From assembly GCA_964582545.1 (NCBI GenBank), contig CAZOSB010000032.1:1-24661 (forward strand): a stretch of 24,661 bases of DNA, in the 5' to 3' direction. Source of the stretch: JAVVUJ01 sp964582545 (GTDB lineage: Bacteria; Bacillota; Clostridia; Peptostreptococcales; Anaerovoracaceae). Shown here piece after piece: positions 8,032 through 14,933 of the stretch. The position numbers and the translations under genes were made by a program. The notes beneath the pieces were generated by a model. The model saw only the letters and a list, made by a program, of their open reading frames with translations. It was not told the DNA's origin and ran no database searches. Numbering within the stretch: the stretch's first letter is position 1; each line of letters begins with the position of its first letter.

Positions 8032-8694
8032 ATGGCATTCTTCCGAGAAATAAACGAAGATATTAAAGCGGTATTGCAGAGAGATCCGGCAGCTCGAAAC
8101 GGTTTTGAAGTTTTAATCTGTTATCCAGGCATTTGGGCGCTGATCTGGCATAAGCCGGCCCATTGGCTGTATAACCATAAACTGAAGTTACCCGCTAGAC
8201 TGATTTCCCAGATTAGTCGGTTTTTTACCGGGATTGAAATCCATCCTGGGGCAAAGATCGGCAGACGTTGCTTTATAGATCATGGGATGGCTGTTGTCAT
8301 TGGGGAAACAGCGGAGCTGGGGGATGACGTTACCATCTATCAGGCGGTTACCTTGGGAGGTACGGGAAAGGATACTGGCAAAAGGCACCCTACTATCGGA
8401 AATCGAGTGATCATCAGTTCCGGGGCAAAGGTTTTGGGACCCTTTAAGGTTGGAGATGATTCAAAGATCGGTGCCGGTTCCGTGGTGTTGGAGGAGGTAC
8501 CCGAGAATTGTACCGTAGTGGGTATTCCAGGGAAAATCGTCAGAAGAGGAAGCAAACCTGTGAAAGAAATGGATCAGATTGATTTACCGGACCCGGTTGC
8601 AGTGGAAATGGAATGCTTGCGCAGGCGTATTGTCATGCTGGAAAATAAGCTGAAGAAAATACTTGCAGAAGGAGAGATGGATGAAGATATATAA
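8032..8694 (+). CDS. cysE: Serine O-acetyltransferase
   Basis: CysE transfers acetyl from acetyl-CoA to serine, giving O-acetylserine for cysteine synthesis. The 220-residue protein has the N-terminal helical segment (FREINEDIKAVLQRDPAA) and then a left-handed beta-helix of hexapeptide repeats, with the active-site motif DHGMAVVIGETAELGDD and later GGTGKDTGKRHPTIGN and GAGSVVLEEVP. The short helical N-terminus places it with the Bacillus EpsC/CysE form. AAAGGAG sits just before ATG 8032. Its 3' end overlaps the cysS start by 14 bases, so cysteine supply and charging of tRNA-Cys are translationally linked, as in other Bacillota. Confidence 0.94.
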   Translation: MAFFREINEDIKAVLQRDPAARNGFEVLICYPGIWALIWHKPAHWLYNHKLKLPARLISQISRFFTGIEIHPGAKIGRRCFIDHGMAVVIGETAELGDDVTIYQAVTLGGTGKDTGKRHPTIGNRVIISSGAKVLGPFKVGDDSKIGAGSVVLEEVPENCTVVGIPGKIVRRGSKPVKEMDQIDLPDPVAVEMECLRRRIVMLENKLKKILAEGEMDEDI

Positions 8695-10090
8695 TACACT
8701 AAACAGAAAAAAGGAAGAGTTTGTTCCAATCGATGAGAATGAGATAAAAATATATGTTTGTGGACCTACGGTTTACAACTATTTTCACATTGGAAATGCT
8801 CGACCTTTTGTTGTTTTTGACACTTTGAGAAATTACTTACAATATCGAGGCAAAAATGTAAAGTTTGTGCAAAATTTTACGGATGTGGATGATAAGATTA
8901 TCAACAAGGCCAGAGAGGAAGGTGTGACAGCTGGAGAGGTCAGCGAAAAGTACATTCAGGAGTACTATCAGGACGCGGCTGCTTTAAATGTCAAAAAAGC
9001 CACCATTCATCCGAAGGTGACGGAAAATATAAAGGAGATCATCGCTTTTGTTCAGGAGCTCATCCGAAAAGATAAAGCCTATGAGGTGGATGGGGATGTA
9101 TATTTCAGCACAAGGCAATTTGACGATTATGGCAAACTTTCCAGACAAAACATTGAAGAATTGGAGATGGGTGCTAGGATCGAAGTGGAGGACAAGAAGA
9201 GAGATCCCATGGATTTTGCACTATGGAAAGCTCAAAAAACCGGGGACGAGCTGGCGTGGGAATCTCCTTGGGGACTGGGAAGACCGGGATGGCATATCGA
9301 ATGCTCGGTAATGTCCACAAAATATTTGGGAGAGACCATCGATATTCATGCTGGCGGTCAGGACTTAACCTTTCCTCATCATGAAAATGAAATCGCTCAG
9401 ACCGAGAGTTATACAGGAAAGCAATTTGCAAATTACTGGATGCACAACGGATATATCACCATAGATAATGAGAAAATGTCAAAATCTAAAGGAAACTTTT
9501 TTACAGTCAGAGACATTTTGCAGGATTACGAAGGAGAGGTCATCCGATTTTTCTTGCTTTCCGGTCATTACAGAAACCCCATTAATTTCAGCAGAGATTT
9601 GATGGATCAGGCAAAAAGCGGCTTGACAAGGATGAAAAATGCAAAGTCTACCCTTTCTCATATGATTGCCAATAACCAAGGGCTTTTGTCGGAAGCTGAG
9701 TCACAAAAATATGAGCAATTGAAAAAGTACAGAGAAAAGTTCGTGACCGCAATGGAAGATGATTTGAATACGGCCGACGCCATCAGTGCCATCTTTGAGC
9801 TGATCAAGGATGTCAATCAAATATGCAAGGAAGATGGTTTAGCCCTAAGCGGTGAATTTTTAAAAAAATGTTTATCGTTAATAAACGAGTTATGTTCTGT
9901 TTTGGGGCTTTTACAGGTCGAAGAACAGCAGGATTCCCTTGATGAAGACATCGAAAAGTTGATCGAAGAACGTAATCAGGCAAGGGCTTCAAAGGATTTT
10001 GCCAGATCCGATGAGATCAGAGATTTACTGAAGTCAAAGGGTATTACCTTAAAGGATACTCCCCAAGGAGTTCAAATTATCCGGGAATAA
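8681..10090 (+). CDS. cysS: Cysteinyl-tRNA synthetase
   Basis: CysS charges tRNA-Cys. The 469-residue class I enzyme has the family N-terminus MKIYNTLNRKKEEF, the zinc ligand C27 in VCGPTVYN, the HIGH-type motif HIGN at residues 36-39, the GWHIECSVM segment with further zinc ligands, GGQDLTFPHHENEIAQ, and KMSKS at residues 265-269. The C-terminal helical and anticodon-binding domains follow. I chose ATG 8681 because the AGAAGGAGAG site at 8667-8676 is directly upstream and the family begins MKIYNT; an in-frame TTG at 8663 would add six unconserved residues. It overlaps cysE by 14 bases and ends 150 bases before the bactofilin gene. Confidence 0.96.
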   Translation: MKIYNTLNRKKEEFVPIDENEIKIYVCGPTVYNYFHIGNARPFVVFDTLRNYLQYRGKNVKFVQNFTDVDDKIINKAREEGVTAGEVSEKYIQEYYQDAAALNVKKATIHPKVTENIKEIIAFVQELIRKDKAYEVDGDVYFSTRQFDDYGKLSRQNIEELEMGARIEVEDKKRDPMDFALWKAQKTGDELAWESPWGLGRPGWHIECSVMSTKYLGETIDIHAGGQDLTFPHHENEIAQTESYTGKQFANYWMHNGYITIDNEKMSKSKGNFFTVRDILQDYEGEVIRFFLLSGHYRNPINFSRDLMDQAKSGLTRMKNAKSTLSHMIANNQGLLSEAESQKYEQLKKYREKFVTAMEDDLNTADAISAIFELIKDVNQICKEDGLALSGEFLKKCLSLINELCSVLGLLQVEEQQDSLDEDIEKLIEERNQARASKDFARSDEIRDLLKSKGITLKDTPQGVQIIRE

Positions 10091-10136
10091 AATGGGTGTG
10101 GGACAAAGCAATTGGATGAAGTTTAAAATATTAGTA

Positions 10137-10165
10137 TTGAAAAACTTTTGGAAAAAATATATAAT
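10137..10165 (+). promoter_or_regulatory. Sigma-A type promoter for the bactofilin gene
   Basis: TTGAAA at 10137-10142 and a perfect TATAAT at 10160-10165 are separated by 17 bases. The inferred transcript would start near 10172 and have about 70 bases of AT-rich leader before the bactofilin ATG. It gives the bactofilin gene a transcript independent of the cysE-cysS operon. Confidence 0.8.
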
Positions 10166-10242
10166 TTATTTATATGAAGCAAAATGTTTATAACTTTTAA
10201 ATGCATAGCAGATATATAAATAAATTTAATGGAGGAATGACG

Positions 10243-11160
10243 ATGTCGAAAAATAACTTTTCAAAAGCAATGAAGGAACTTATTGGTATTAGTGATACTG
10301 CAAATGATAGCTCCAATGAATCTGCAACCTCAATTACCGATTTTTCAGATTTGGACCTTATAGAAGAAGCGGCAAAACCGGTAGAAGAAACTACTAATGT
10401 ATCAGACTCATCCGTCAGTAGCGCAAACTCCGCATTCGATAAGGAGAGGGACGAAGCTGCCGCCAAACTTAGGATGATGCTGAATAAGGATAGGGAAAAA
10501 GATAAAGAAAAAACCGTGGCGGAGGCTGCTTATAAGCCTATGGAAGTAGCAACGGAAAATTTAGGACAAAGCACCTTGAAACCCGTTGAGGAGAAATCGA
10601 ATGAACGCTCTTTTGCATCGTCTGCCCACACATCGACATCTTCACCGGTAAATAATAAAGAAATTCCTTCTATCAAAAGCAATTTGGATAAGTCTATTTC
10701 CCCTGAGGAAGCAAAAACTGTAATCGGTAAAGGTGTTGTCATTACCGGAAGCATCAGTGCGCAAGGAGATATGGAGGTGAGGGGAACTATAAAGGGGGAC
10801 TTGAAAACCACCGGTAGTCTAGTGCTGTCAGGAAAAATTGCAGGTGACGTAGGCGTGGAGAATCTGAACGTTTTGGAAGGTGCCATACAGGGGGATGTTA
10901 TGGCTCGAGGCACCGCCAACATAGGAAAAGATACCGTTATTCTGGGAGATGTGACAGCGGGTAACCTGAATCTTAACGGAAAGGTAAAAGGGAATATCGC
11001 AGCCAGAGAGATGGCCGACTTAAGTGGAACTTCCATAATTGATGGGAATGTATCAGCAGCATCTGTAGCCATCGATCCCGGTACCAAGCTACGAGGGCAG
11101 ATTTCTCTTACCTCGGCCAGCGACGTGAACGACGATGACTTTGCAGTTGATTTTGATTAA
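10243..11160 (+). CDS. Bactofilin-family cytoskeletal protein with long acidic N-terminal arm
   Basis: Bactofilins polymerise without nucleotide into filaments that shape the cell or place envelope enzymes. The bactofilin beta-helix domain occupies about residues 159-289 (VIGKGVVITGSISAQGDMEV to KLRGQISL), with the repeating short glycine turns typical of the fold. The 150 residues before it are rich in Ser, Glu, Lys, Asp and Ala and look disordered, so the 305-aa total is about twice a usual bactofilin. The tail (DVNDDDFAVDFD) is acidic. No membrane segment is present. I chose ATG 10243, seven bases after GGAGG at 10231-10235; ATG 10201 and ATG 10237 lack a usable site. It has its own promoter and downstream hairpin, making it a separate unit between cysS and mrnC. 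Confidence 0.87.
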   Translation: MSKNNFSKAMKELIGISDTANDSSNESATSITDFSDLDLIEEAAKPVEETTNVSDSSVSSANSAFDKERDEAAAKLRMMLNKDREKDKEKTVAEAAYKPMEVATENLGQSTLKPVEEKSNERSFASSAHTSTSSPVNNKEIPSIKSNLDKSISPEEAKTVIGKGVVITGSISAQGDMEVRGTIKGDLKTTGSLVLSGKIAGDVGVENLNVLEGAIQGDVMARGTANIGKDTVILGDVTAGNLNLNGKVKGNIAAREMADLSGTSIIDGNVSAASVAIDPGTKLRGQISLTSASDVNDDDFAVDFD

Positions 11161-11247
11161 TCAATTAAAATATAAAAAATACAATATATAAGAAAACAAT
11201 AATCAGTCTTCATAGATAATTAATCTCTATATGAAAGAAAATTTGAC

Positions 11248-11278
11248 AAAGTGCAGAGTATTCTATCTGCACTTTCTT
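11248..11278 (+). terminator. Probable terminator after the bactofilin gene
   Basis: AAAGTGCAGA at 11248-11257 and TCTGCACTTT at 11266-11275 form a perfect 10-bp stem with an eight-base loop, followed by CTT then A-rich sequence. The U-tract is poor, so termination may be partial. It lies 88 bases after the bactofilin stop. The rest of the 11161-11380 gap is AT-rich; I see no strong promoter for mrnC in it. Confidence 0.55.
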
Positions 11279-11380
11279 AAAATATAGGAATTACTGAATT
11301 ATTGAGGAATTCTAATTAGGAATACTATTTTGAAAAGGATGTTTCTGCTTATCAAGGAAGCGCCTTGCAGAGAAGAGGAT

Positions 11381-11815
11381 ATGGATAAAGAAAATTTACT
11401 ATATGGGGATGCTACAAAATTGGCTTTCCTGGGAGATGCGGTCTACGAAGCTTTTATCAGAGAACGCATCTTTTACACCAAGAATATTGGTGCCGACAAG
11501 CTTCATCGGTTAGCGGTATCCTATGTGAATGCCGGTGCTCAGGCAGATGCCTTGAAGAAATTAATTCCCCAGTTACAGCAGGAAGAGATGACCTTGGTAA
11601 AAAGAGCTAGAAATAAAAAGATTACTTCAAAGCCAAAGAATGCTGATCCCATAACCTATAAGTGGGCTACAGCCTTTGAGGCCTTGGTGGGTTATCTTTA
11701 CCTATCGGGAAAGAAAGAACGGTTAGAGGAACTGATGGGAATGGCTACCGCACATATCGAAGCAGGAGGGGCAAAGTTTGGAAAAAAACCAAAAGAAGAA
11801 TCGCAATCGGTTTAG
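11381..11815 (+). CDS. mrnC: Mini-ribonuclease III
   Basis: Mini-III is an RNase III catalytic domain without the double-stranded RNA-binding domain; in Bacillus it matures 23S rRNA ends. The protein has KLAFLGDAVYEAFIRERI at its N-terminus, carrying the catalytic acidic residues, KAR-type NKKITSKPKNADP in the middle and the second acidic motif TAFEALVGYLYL. From ATG 11381 it is 145 aa, the usual family length. The open frame extends back to TTG 11330 and ATG 11339, but those residues (MKRMFLLIKEAPCREED) are not family-like. The spacing of GAGG at 11375-11378 to ATG 11381 is short, so the start remains uncertain. The order cysS-mrnC-rlmB-sigH is conserved in Bacillota. Confidence 0.88.
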   Translation: MDKENLLYGDATKLAFLGDAVYEAFIRERIFYTKNIGADKLHRLAVSYVNAGAQADALKKLIPQLQQEEMTLVKRARNKKITSKPKNADPITYKWATAFEALVGYLYLSGKKERLEELMGMATAHIEAGGAKFGKKPKEESQSV

Positions 11816-11972
11816 GGATGCTTTAGGTGACTATTATAAAACCAACCGTCAAGTGTCCAAAGAGTACCCAGCCAAGCGTGGAGGCTCTTGGACGGCAACG
11901 GAAAAAGCCATGTTGGTCACTGCCATCGCACTGATCGCCATTATTATCATTAAGTATACGGTATTTTCATAA
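11778..11972 (+). CDS. Small single-pass membrane protein, unrecognised
   Basis: I do not recognise this 64-residue protein. It begins at TTG 11778, seven bases after an AGGAGGGG-type site at 11764-11770 that lies inside mrnC, and overlaps the mrnC 3' end by 38 bases in another frame. The first 40 residues are basic and polar (many Lys, Arg, Asn), then a hydrophobic stretch at about residues 44-60 (MLVTAIALIAIIIIKY) ends the protein four residues later. This predicts an N-in, C-terminal tail anchor in the cytoplasmic membrane. thyA follows after 12 bases. No ATG start is available in frame. Good ribosome binding site, coupling and composition argue for a real gene; function unknown. Confidence 0.6.
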   Translation: MEKNQKKNRNRFRDALGDYYKTNRQVSKEYPAKRGGSWTATEKAMLVTAIALIAIIIIKYTVFS

Positions 11973-11984
11973 CGGGAGGTTGCC

Positions 11985-12815
11985 ATGAGCAAAGCAGACG
12001 TTACTTTTATAAGCATGTGCAAAGATATTTTAGAAAAGGGTTACTGGTCCACGGATCAAAAGGTGAGGGCGAAATGGGAGGACGGAACACCTGCTCATAC
12101 CATTAAGCTTTTTGGTGTGGTGAATCGTTACGATTTGCAGAAGGAGTTTCCAGCCGTCACCTTGAGACCTACCCCCATTCGTTCAGCTGTAGATGAGCTA
12201 CTTTGGATTTGGCAAAAAAAATCCAATGATATTCATCAACTGAAAAGCAGAATTTGGGATGCGTGGGCAGATGAAAAAGGAACCATTGGGAAAGCGTACG
12301 GTTATCAGTTAGGTGTTAAATACGGCTTTGCCCAGGGGGAGATGGATCAGGTGGATAACGTGCTTTGGCAATTAAAGAATACCCCCTACTCCAGAAGGAT
12401 TTTAACCAACATTTATAATTTTTCAGACCTACAGGATATGGGACTTGAGCCATGTGCCTATAGTATGACCTTTAATGTGACAGAGAATAAACTAAACGCT
12501 ATTTTAAATCAGAGATCTCAGGATACCTTGGTGGCAAACAATTGGAATGTGGCGCAGTATGCCCTTCTGGTTCATATGTTTGCACAGGTGAGTGGGTTAC
12601 AGCCGGGAGAGTTGGTACATGTGATTGCAGATGCTCATATTTACGACCGTCACGTACCCTTGGTGGAGGAGCTGATCCGCAGACCTCAATATTCGGCACC
12701 GAAGATTTCTCTCAATCCTGACATTAAAAATTTTTATGACTTTACTACGGAGGATATCCTGATAGAGGGCTATGAGGCAGGACCGCAGATTACGGCAATC
12801 CCTGTGGCCGTATAG
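11985..12815 (+). CDS. thyA: Thymidylate synthase (ThyA type)
   Basis: ThyA methylates dUMP to dTMP, using methylene-tetrahydrofolate as carbon and electron donor and releasing dihydrofolate. The 276-residue protein carries the catalytic cysteine C157 in LEPCAYSMTF, the phosphate-binding NQRSQD motif, NNWNVAQYALLVHMFAQ for the nucleotide site and HVIADAHIYDRHVP near the C-terminus. The longer C-terminus ends in ITAIPVAV, whereas the family normally ends close to the folate. GGGAGG before ATG 11985 is strong. The folA gene comes next, so the two enzymes of the folate cycle are encoded together. Confidence 0.95.
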   Translation: MSKADVTFISMCKDILEKGYWSTDQKVRAKWEDGTPAHTIKLFGVVNRYDLQKEFPAVTLRPTPIRSAVDELLWIWQKKSNDIHQLKSRIWDAWADEKGTIGKAYGYQLGVKYGFAQGEMDQVDNVLWQLKNTPYSRRILTNIYNFSDLQDMGLEPCAYSMTFNVTENKLNAILNQRSQDTLVANNWNVAQYALLVHMFAQVSGLQPGELVHVIADAHIYDRHVPLVEELIRRPQYSAPKISLNPDIKNFYDFTTEDILIEGYEAGPQITAIPVAV

Positions 12816-12893
12816 TAAATTTTTATTGATGATGATTCTATACGAAAATATCGGAACTTATTTAAAAAATGATATAAAAGGATGGGACTTGAG

Positions 12894-13385
12894 ATGAAAG
12901 CAATTGTAGCGGTTGATGAAAAATGGGGTATCGGAAGAGATGGAAAACTTCTTACCCATATCCCCGGGGATTTACAGTTCTTTAAAGAGAAAACCTTGGG
13001 CAAGATTGTGGTTATGGGAAGGGAGACCTTAGAGTCCTTGCCAGGTGCAAAACCACTGCCGGGGAGAAAAAATATCGTCCTCACCAGAAATAAAGCGTAT
13101 ACTACAGATTGTTTGATCTGCCACTCCAAAGAAGAGCTCTTTGCAGCGTTGAGGGGGGAAAATTCAGAGGATATCTATATTATTGGCGGGCAGGAGGTCT
13201 ATAGAGAGTTTTTGCCCTACTGCCATCAAATCTATGTGACGAAGATGGGAGGAGATTTCCACGCCGAAAAATTTTATGATAATTTAGATAAAAATAGTTC
13301 ATTTAGCATGGTTTGGGAAAGTGAACCTCATGAAGAAAATGGAGTGAATTACAAGTTTACTGAGTATGTGAGAGTGGTCAAATAA
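12894..13385 (+). CDS. folA: Dihydrofolate reductase
   Basis: DHFR reduces dihydrofolate, the by-product of ThyA, to tetrahydrofolate with NADPH. The 163-aa protein begins MKAIVAVDEKWGIGRDGKLL, the family N-terminal strand, followed by the IPGDLQFFKEKT helix carrying the substrate-contacting acidic residue, the VVMGRETLESLP and IVLTRNK nucleotide-contact motifs, and IYIIGGQEVYREFLP. I chose ATG 12894, 12 bases after AAAAGG, over the ATG at 12882 which overlaps that site. It sits 78 bases after thyA. The gap is AT-rich and shows no clear promoter. Confidence 0.94.
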   Translation: MKAIVAVDEKWGIGRDGKLLTHIPGDLQFFKEKTLGKIVVMGRETLESLPGAKPLPGRKNIVLTRNKAYTTDCLICHSKEELFAALRGENSEDIYIIGGQEVYREFLPYCHQIYVTKMGGDFHAEKFYDNLDKNSSFSMVWESEPHEENGVNYKFTEYVRVVK

Positions 13386-13424
13386 GATCCACCATAAGAT
13401 AAATGCCATTAAAAGGAGAATACA

Positions 13425-14171
13425 TTGACGGAAAAGATCATCGGTAGAAACCCTATCATAGAAGCGCTCAAAGGGGAAAGAACCATTGAAAAATTAGTAT
13501 TGCTGAATACAGGGCAAGGCTCCCTAAAAAAGATAGAAGCCATGGCAAAGGAGCAAGGGGTGTTCCTTCAGTGGGCGGATAAAAACACCCTGGATCGCCT
13601 TTCTGAAGGCGGTGTGCACCAAGGTGTTATGGCTTATATTTCCTCGTTTCAATACAGCGAGGTGGAGGATATGATCCAATTGGCAAAAAGCAGAGGAGAG
13701 GATCCGTTGCTTATTCTTTTGGATGGTGTGGAAGATCCCCATAATCTAGGAGCCATCCTTCGGACAGCGGATGGTGCAGGAGCGCATGGAGTCATCATCC
13801 CCAAGCGCCGTTCGGCAGCGATCAATGCTACGGTAGCGAAAGCCTCTGCCGGTGCGGTAGAGTACGTTAAGGTGGCAAAAGTATCCAACCTCACTCAGAC
13901 CATAGAACGGCTAAAGGAGGCGGGGTTGTGGATAGGAGCTTGTGATATGGGTGGGCAACTCTATCATCAGACAAACCTCAAAGGCGGACTGGCACTGGTT
14001 ATAGGCGGAGAGGGGCAAGGAATCGGTAGATTGGTAAAAGAAAAATGTGATTTTGTTTTGTCTATGCCTATGAATGGCTGTGTAAATTCTCTGAATGCTT
14101 CCAATGCTGCGGCTATTTTAATGTATGAAGCAATCAGGCAAAGAAAGGTCAGTGATTCCTGTGAACGATAA
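13425..14171 (+). CDS. rlmB: 23S rRNA (guanosine-2'-O-)-methyltransferase
   Basis: RlmB methylates the 2'-OH of G2251 in 23S rRNA (E. coli numbering). The first 75 residues are the substrate-binding domain (RNPIIEALKGERTIEKLVL). The rest is the SPOUT/TrmH catalytic domain with its trefoil knot: LLDGVEDPHNLGAILRTADGAG (motif 1), VIGGEGQGIGRLVKEKCD (motif 2) and NGCVNSLNASNAAAILMYEA (motif 3). It begins with TTG at 13425, six bases after AAAGGAG at 13412-13418. Its 3' end overlaps the sigH start region, indicating coupling. Confidence 0.93.
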   Translation: MTEKIIGRNPIIEALKGERTIEKLVLLNTGQGSLKKIEAMAKEQGVFLQWADKNTLDRLSEGGVHQGVMAYISSFQYSEVEDMIQLAKSRGEDPLLILLDGVEDPHNLGAILRTADGAGAHGVIIPKRRSAAINATVAKASAGAVEYVKVAKVSNLTQTIERLKEAGLWIGACDMGGQLYHQTNLKGGLALVIGGEGQGIGRLVKEKCDFVLSMPMNGCVNSLNASNAAAILMYEAIRQRKVSDSCER

Positions 14172-14772
14172 GTTGAAAAAGCTGTCGGATGAAGAACTTG
14201 TGCAACTGGCTGAGTCCGGTGATGAGGTGGCAGAAGAATACATTATAAGAAAATACAAGGATGTGGTTAGGAGCAAAGCGCATCTTTACTTTATGGTGGG
14301 TGCAGACAGCGAAGATATCGTTCAGGAGGGAATGATTGGCATATTCAAAGCCATACGCGGTTTTAATAAAGATAAAGAAACTTCCTTTAGAACCTTTGCG
14401 GAAATATGCATCAACAGACAGATTCTGACGGCCATCAAAAGGGCAGGGCGCATGAAGCACTCTCCTTTAAATACCTCTCTTTCCTTGAGCAACCCTCTAT
14501 GGGAGGATGAATTGGAAACCACCTTAGAGGATACCATCTCTGGCGATGGTGCCGCCGATCCCGAAAAGGTTGTGATTCGTAAGGAGGAGATGGATTATTT
14601 AGATGAAAGAGGGGCTGAAATTTTCAGTGACTTGGAGTTAAAAGTGTGGAATGAATATCTTTATGGAAAGACCTATACGGAAATTGCTCAATCCACAGGG
14701 AAAACACCCAAAGCCATAGACAATGCCATACAGAGGACTAAGCGAAAATTAGAGATTTATTTACACCGTTAG
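14152..14772 (+). CDS. sigH: RNA polymerase sigma-H factor
   Basis: A sigma-70 family factor of the SigH type, which in Bacilli and Clostridia drives transition-state and early sporulation genes. Region 2 is seen at about residues 30-95, with YFMVGADSEDIVQEGMIG for core binding and FRTFAEICINRQI for the -10 contact. Region 4 at the C-terminus has the helix-turn-helix TYTEIAQSTGKTPKAIDNAI. The start is ambiguous: GTG 14152 with AAAGG three bases upstream, GTG 14161 and ATG 14125 are all in frame and overlap rlmB. I give 14152 (206 aa). No yacP/rae1 gene separates it from rlmB, unlike in Bacillus. A strong terminator follows. Confidence 0.9.
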   Translation: MIPVNDKLKKLSDEELVQLAESGDEVAEEYIIRKYKDVVRSKAHLYFMVGADSEDIVQEGMIGIFKAIRGFNKDKETSFRTFAEICINRQILTAIKRAGRMKHSPLNTSLSLSNPLWEDELETTLEDTISGDGAADPEKVVIRKEEMDYLDERGAEIFSDLELKVWNEYLYGKTYTEIAQSTGKTPKAIDNAIQRTKRKLEIYLHR

Positions 14773-14810
14773 CAGTACGGGTTTTTGCTAAGGTCTTTCG
14801 GAAATATCAT

Positions 14811-14855
14811 ACTAGTCCGCAATTAAAAACGTTGATTTAATTGCGGACTAGTTTT
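14811..14855 (+). terminator. Rho-independent terminator after sigH
   Basis: A perfect 17-bp inverted repeat, ACTAGTCCGCAATTAAA at 14811-14827 and its complement at 14836-14852, encloses an eight-base loop. The right arm runs into TTTT. It lies 39 bases after the sigH stop and should end the housekeeping transcript. Its perfect stem could work from either strand. Confidence 0.85.
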
Positions 14856-14861
14856 ATAAAG

Positions 14862-14900
14862 ATAGCCCCCGATGTTACGATTGGTAACATCGGGAGCTAT
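14862..14900 (-). terminator. Terminator of the minus-strand SLH gene
   Basis: Bases 14862-14878 and 14884-14900 form a 17-bp stem with a five-base GATTG loop. One position is a C/A mismatch on the plus strand but a G-U pair in the minus-strand RNA, so the hairpin is best formed by the minus-strand transcript, where it is followed by a CTTTAT run. It lies 34 bases after the SLH gene stop. The two hairpins stand back to back between converging genes. Confidence 0.75.
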
Positions 14901-14933
14901 TTCAGCTATTGAATGCTTTGCCGAGTTAAGGAT

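Noticed and set aside
10530..11087. Minus-strand frame of 185 residues within the bactofilin gene
   Set aside because: It is a low-complexity shadow of the repetitive bactofilin domain, rich in Pro and Ser, with no start signal or family motif.
11161..11380. Promoter for mrnC in the gap after the bactofilin gene
   Set aside because: TTGAGG at 11302 and TACTAT at 11323 are only 15 bases apart and weak; a TTGACA at 11243 has no -10 at proper distance.
14769..14791. Small inverted repeat TTAGCA/TGCTAA at the sigH stop
   Set aside because: Only six pairs with an 11-base loop and no T-run; the perfect hairpin just downstream is the better terminator.
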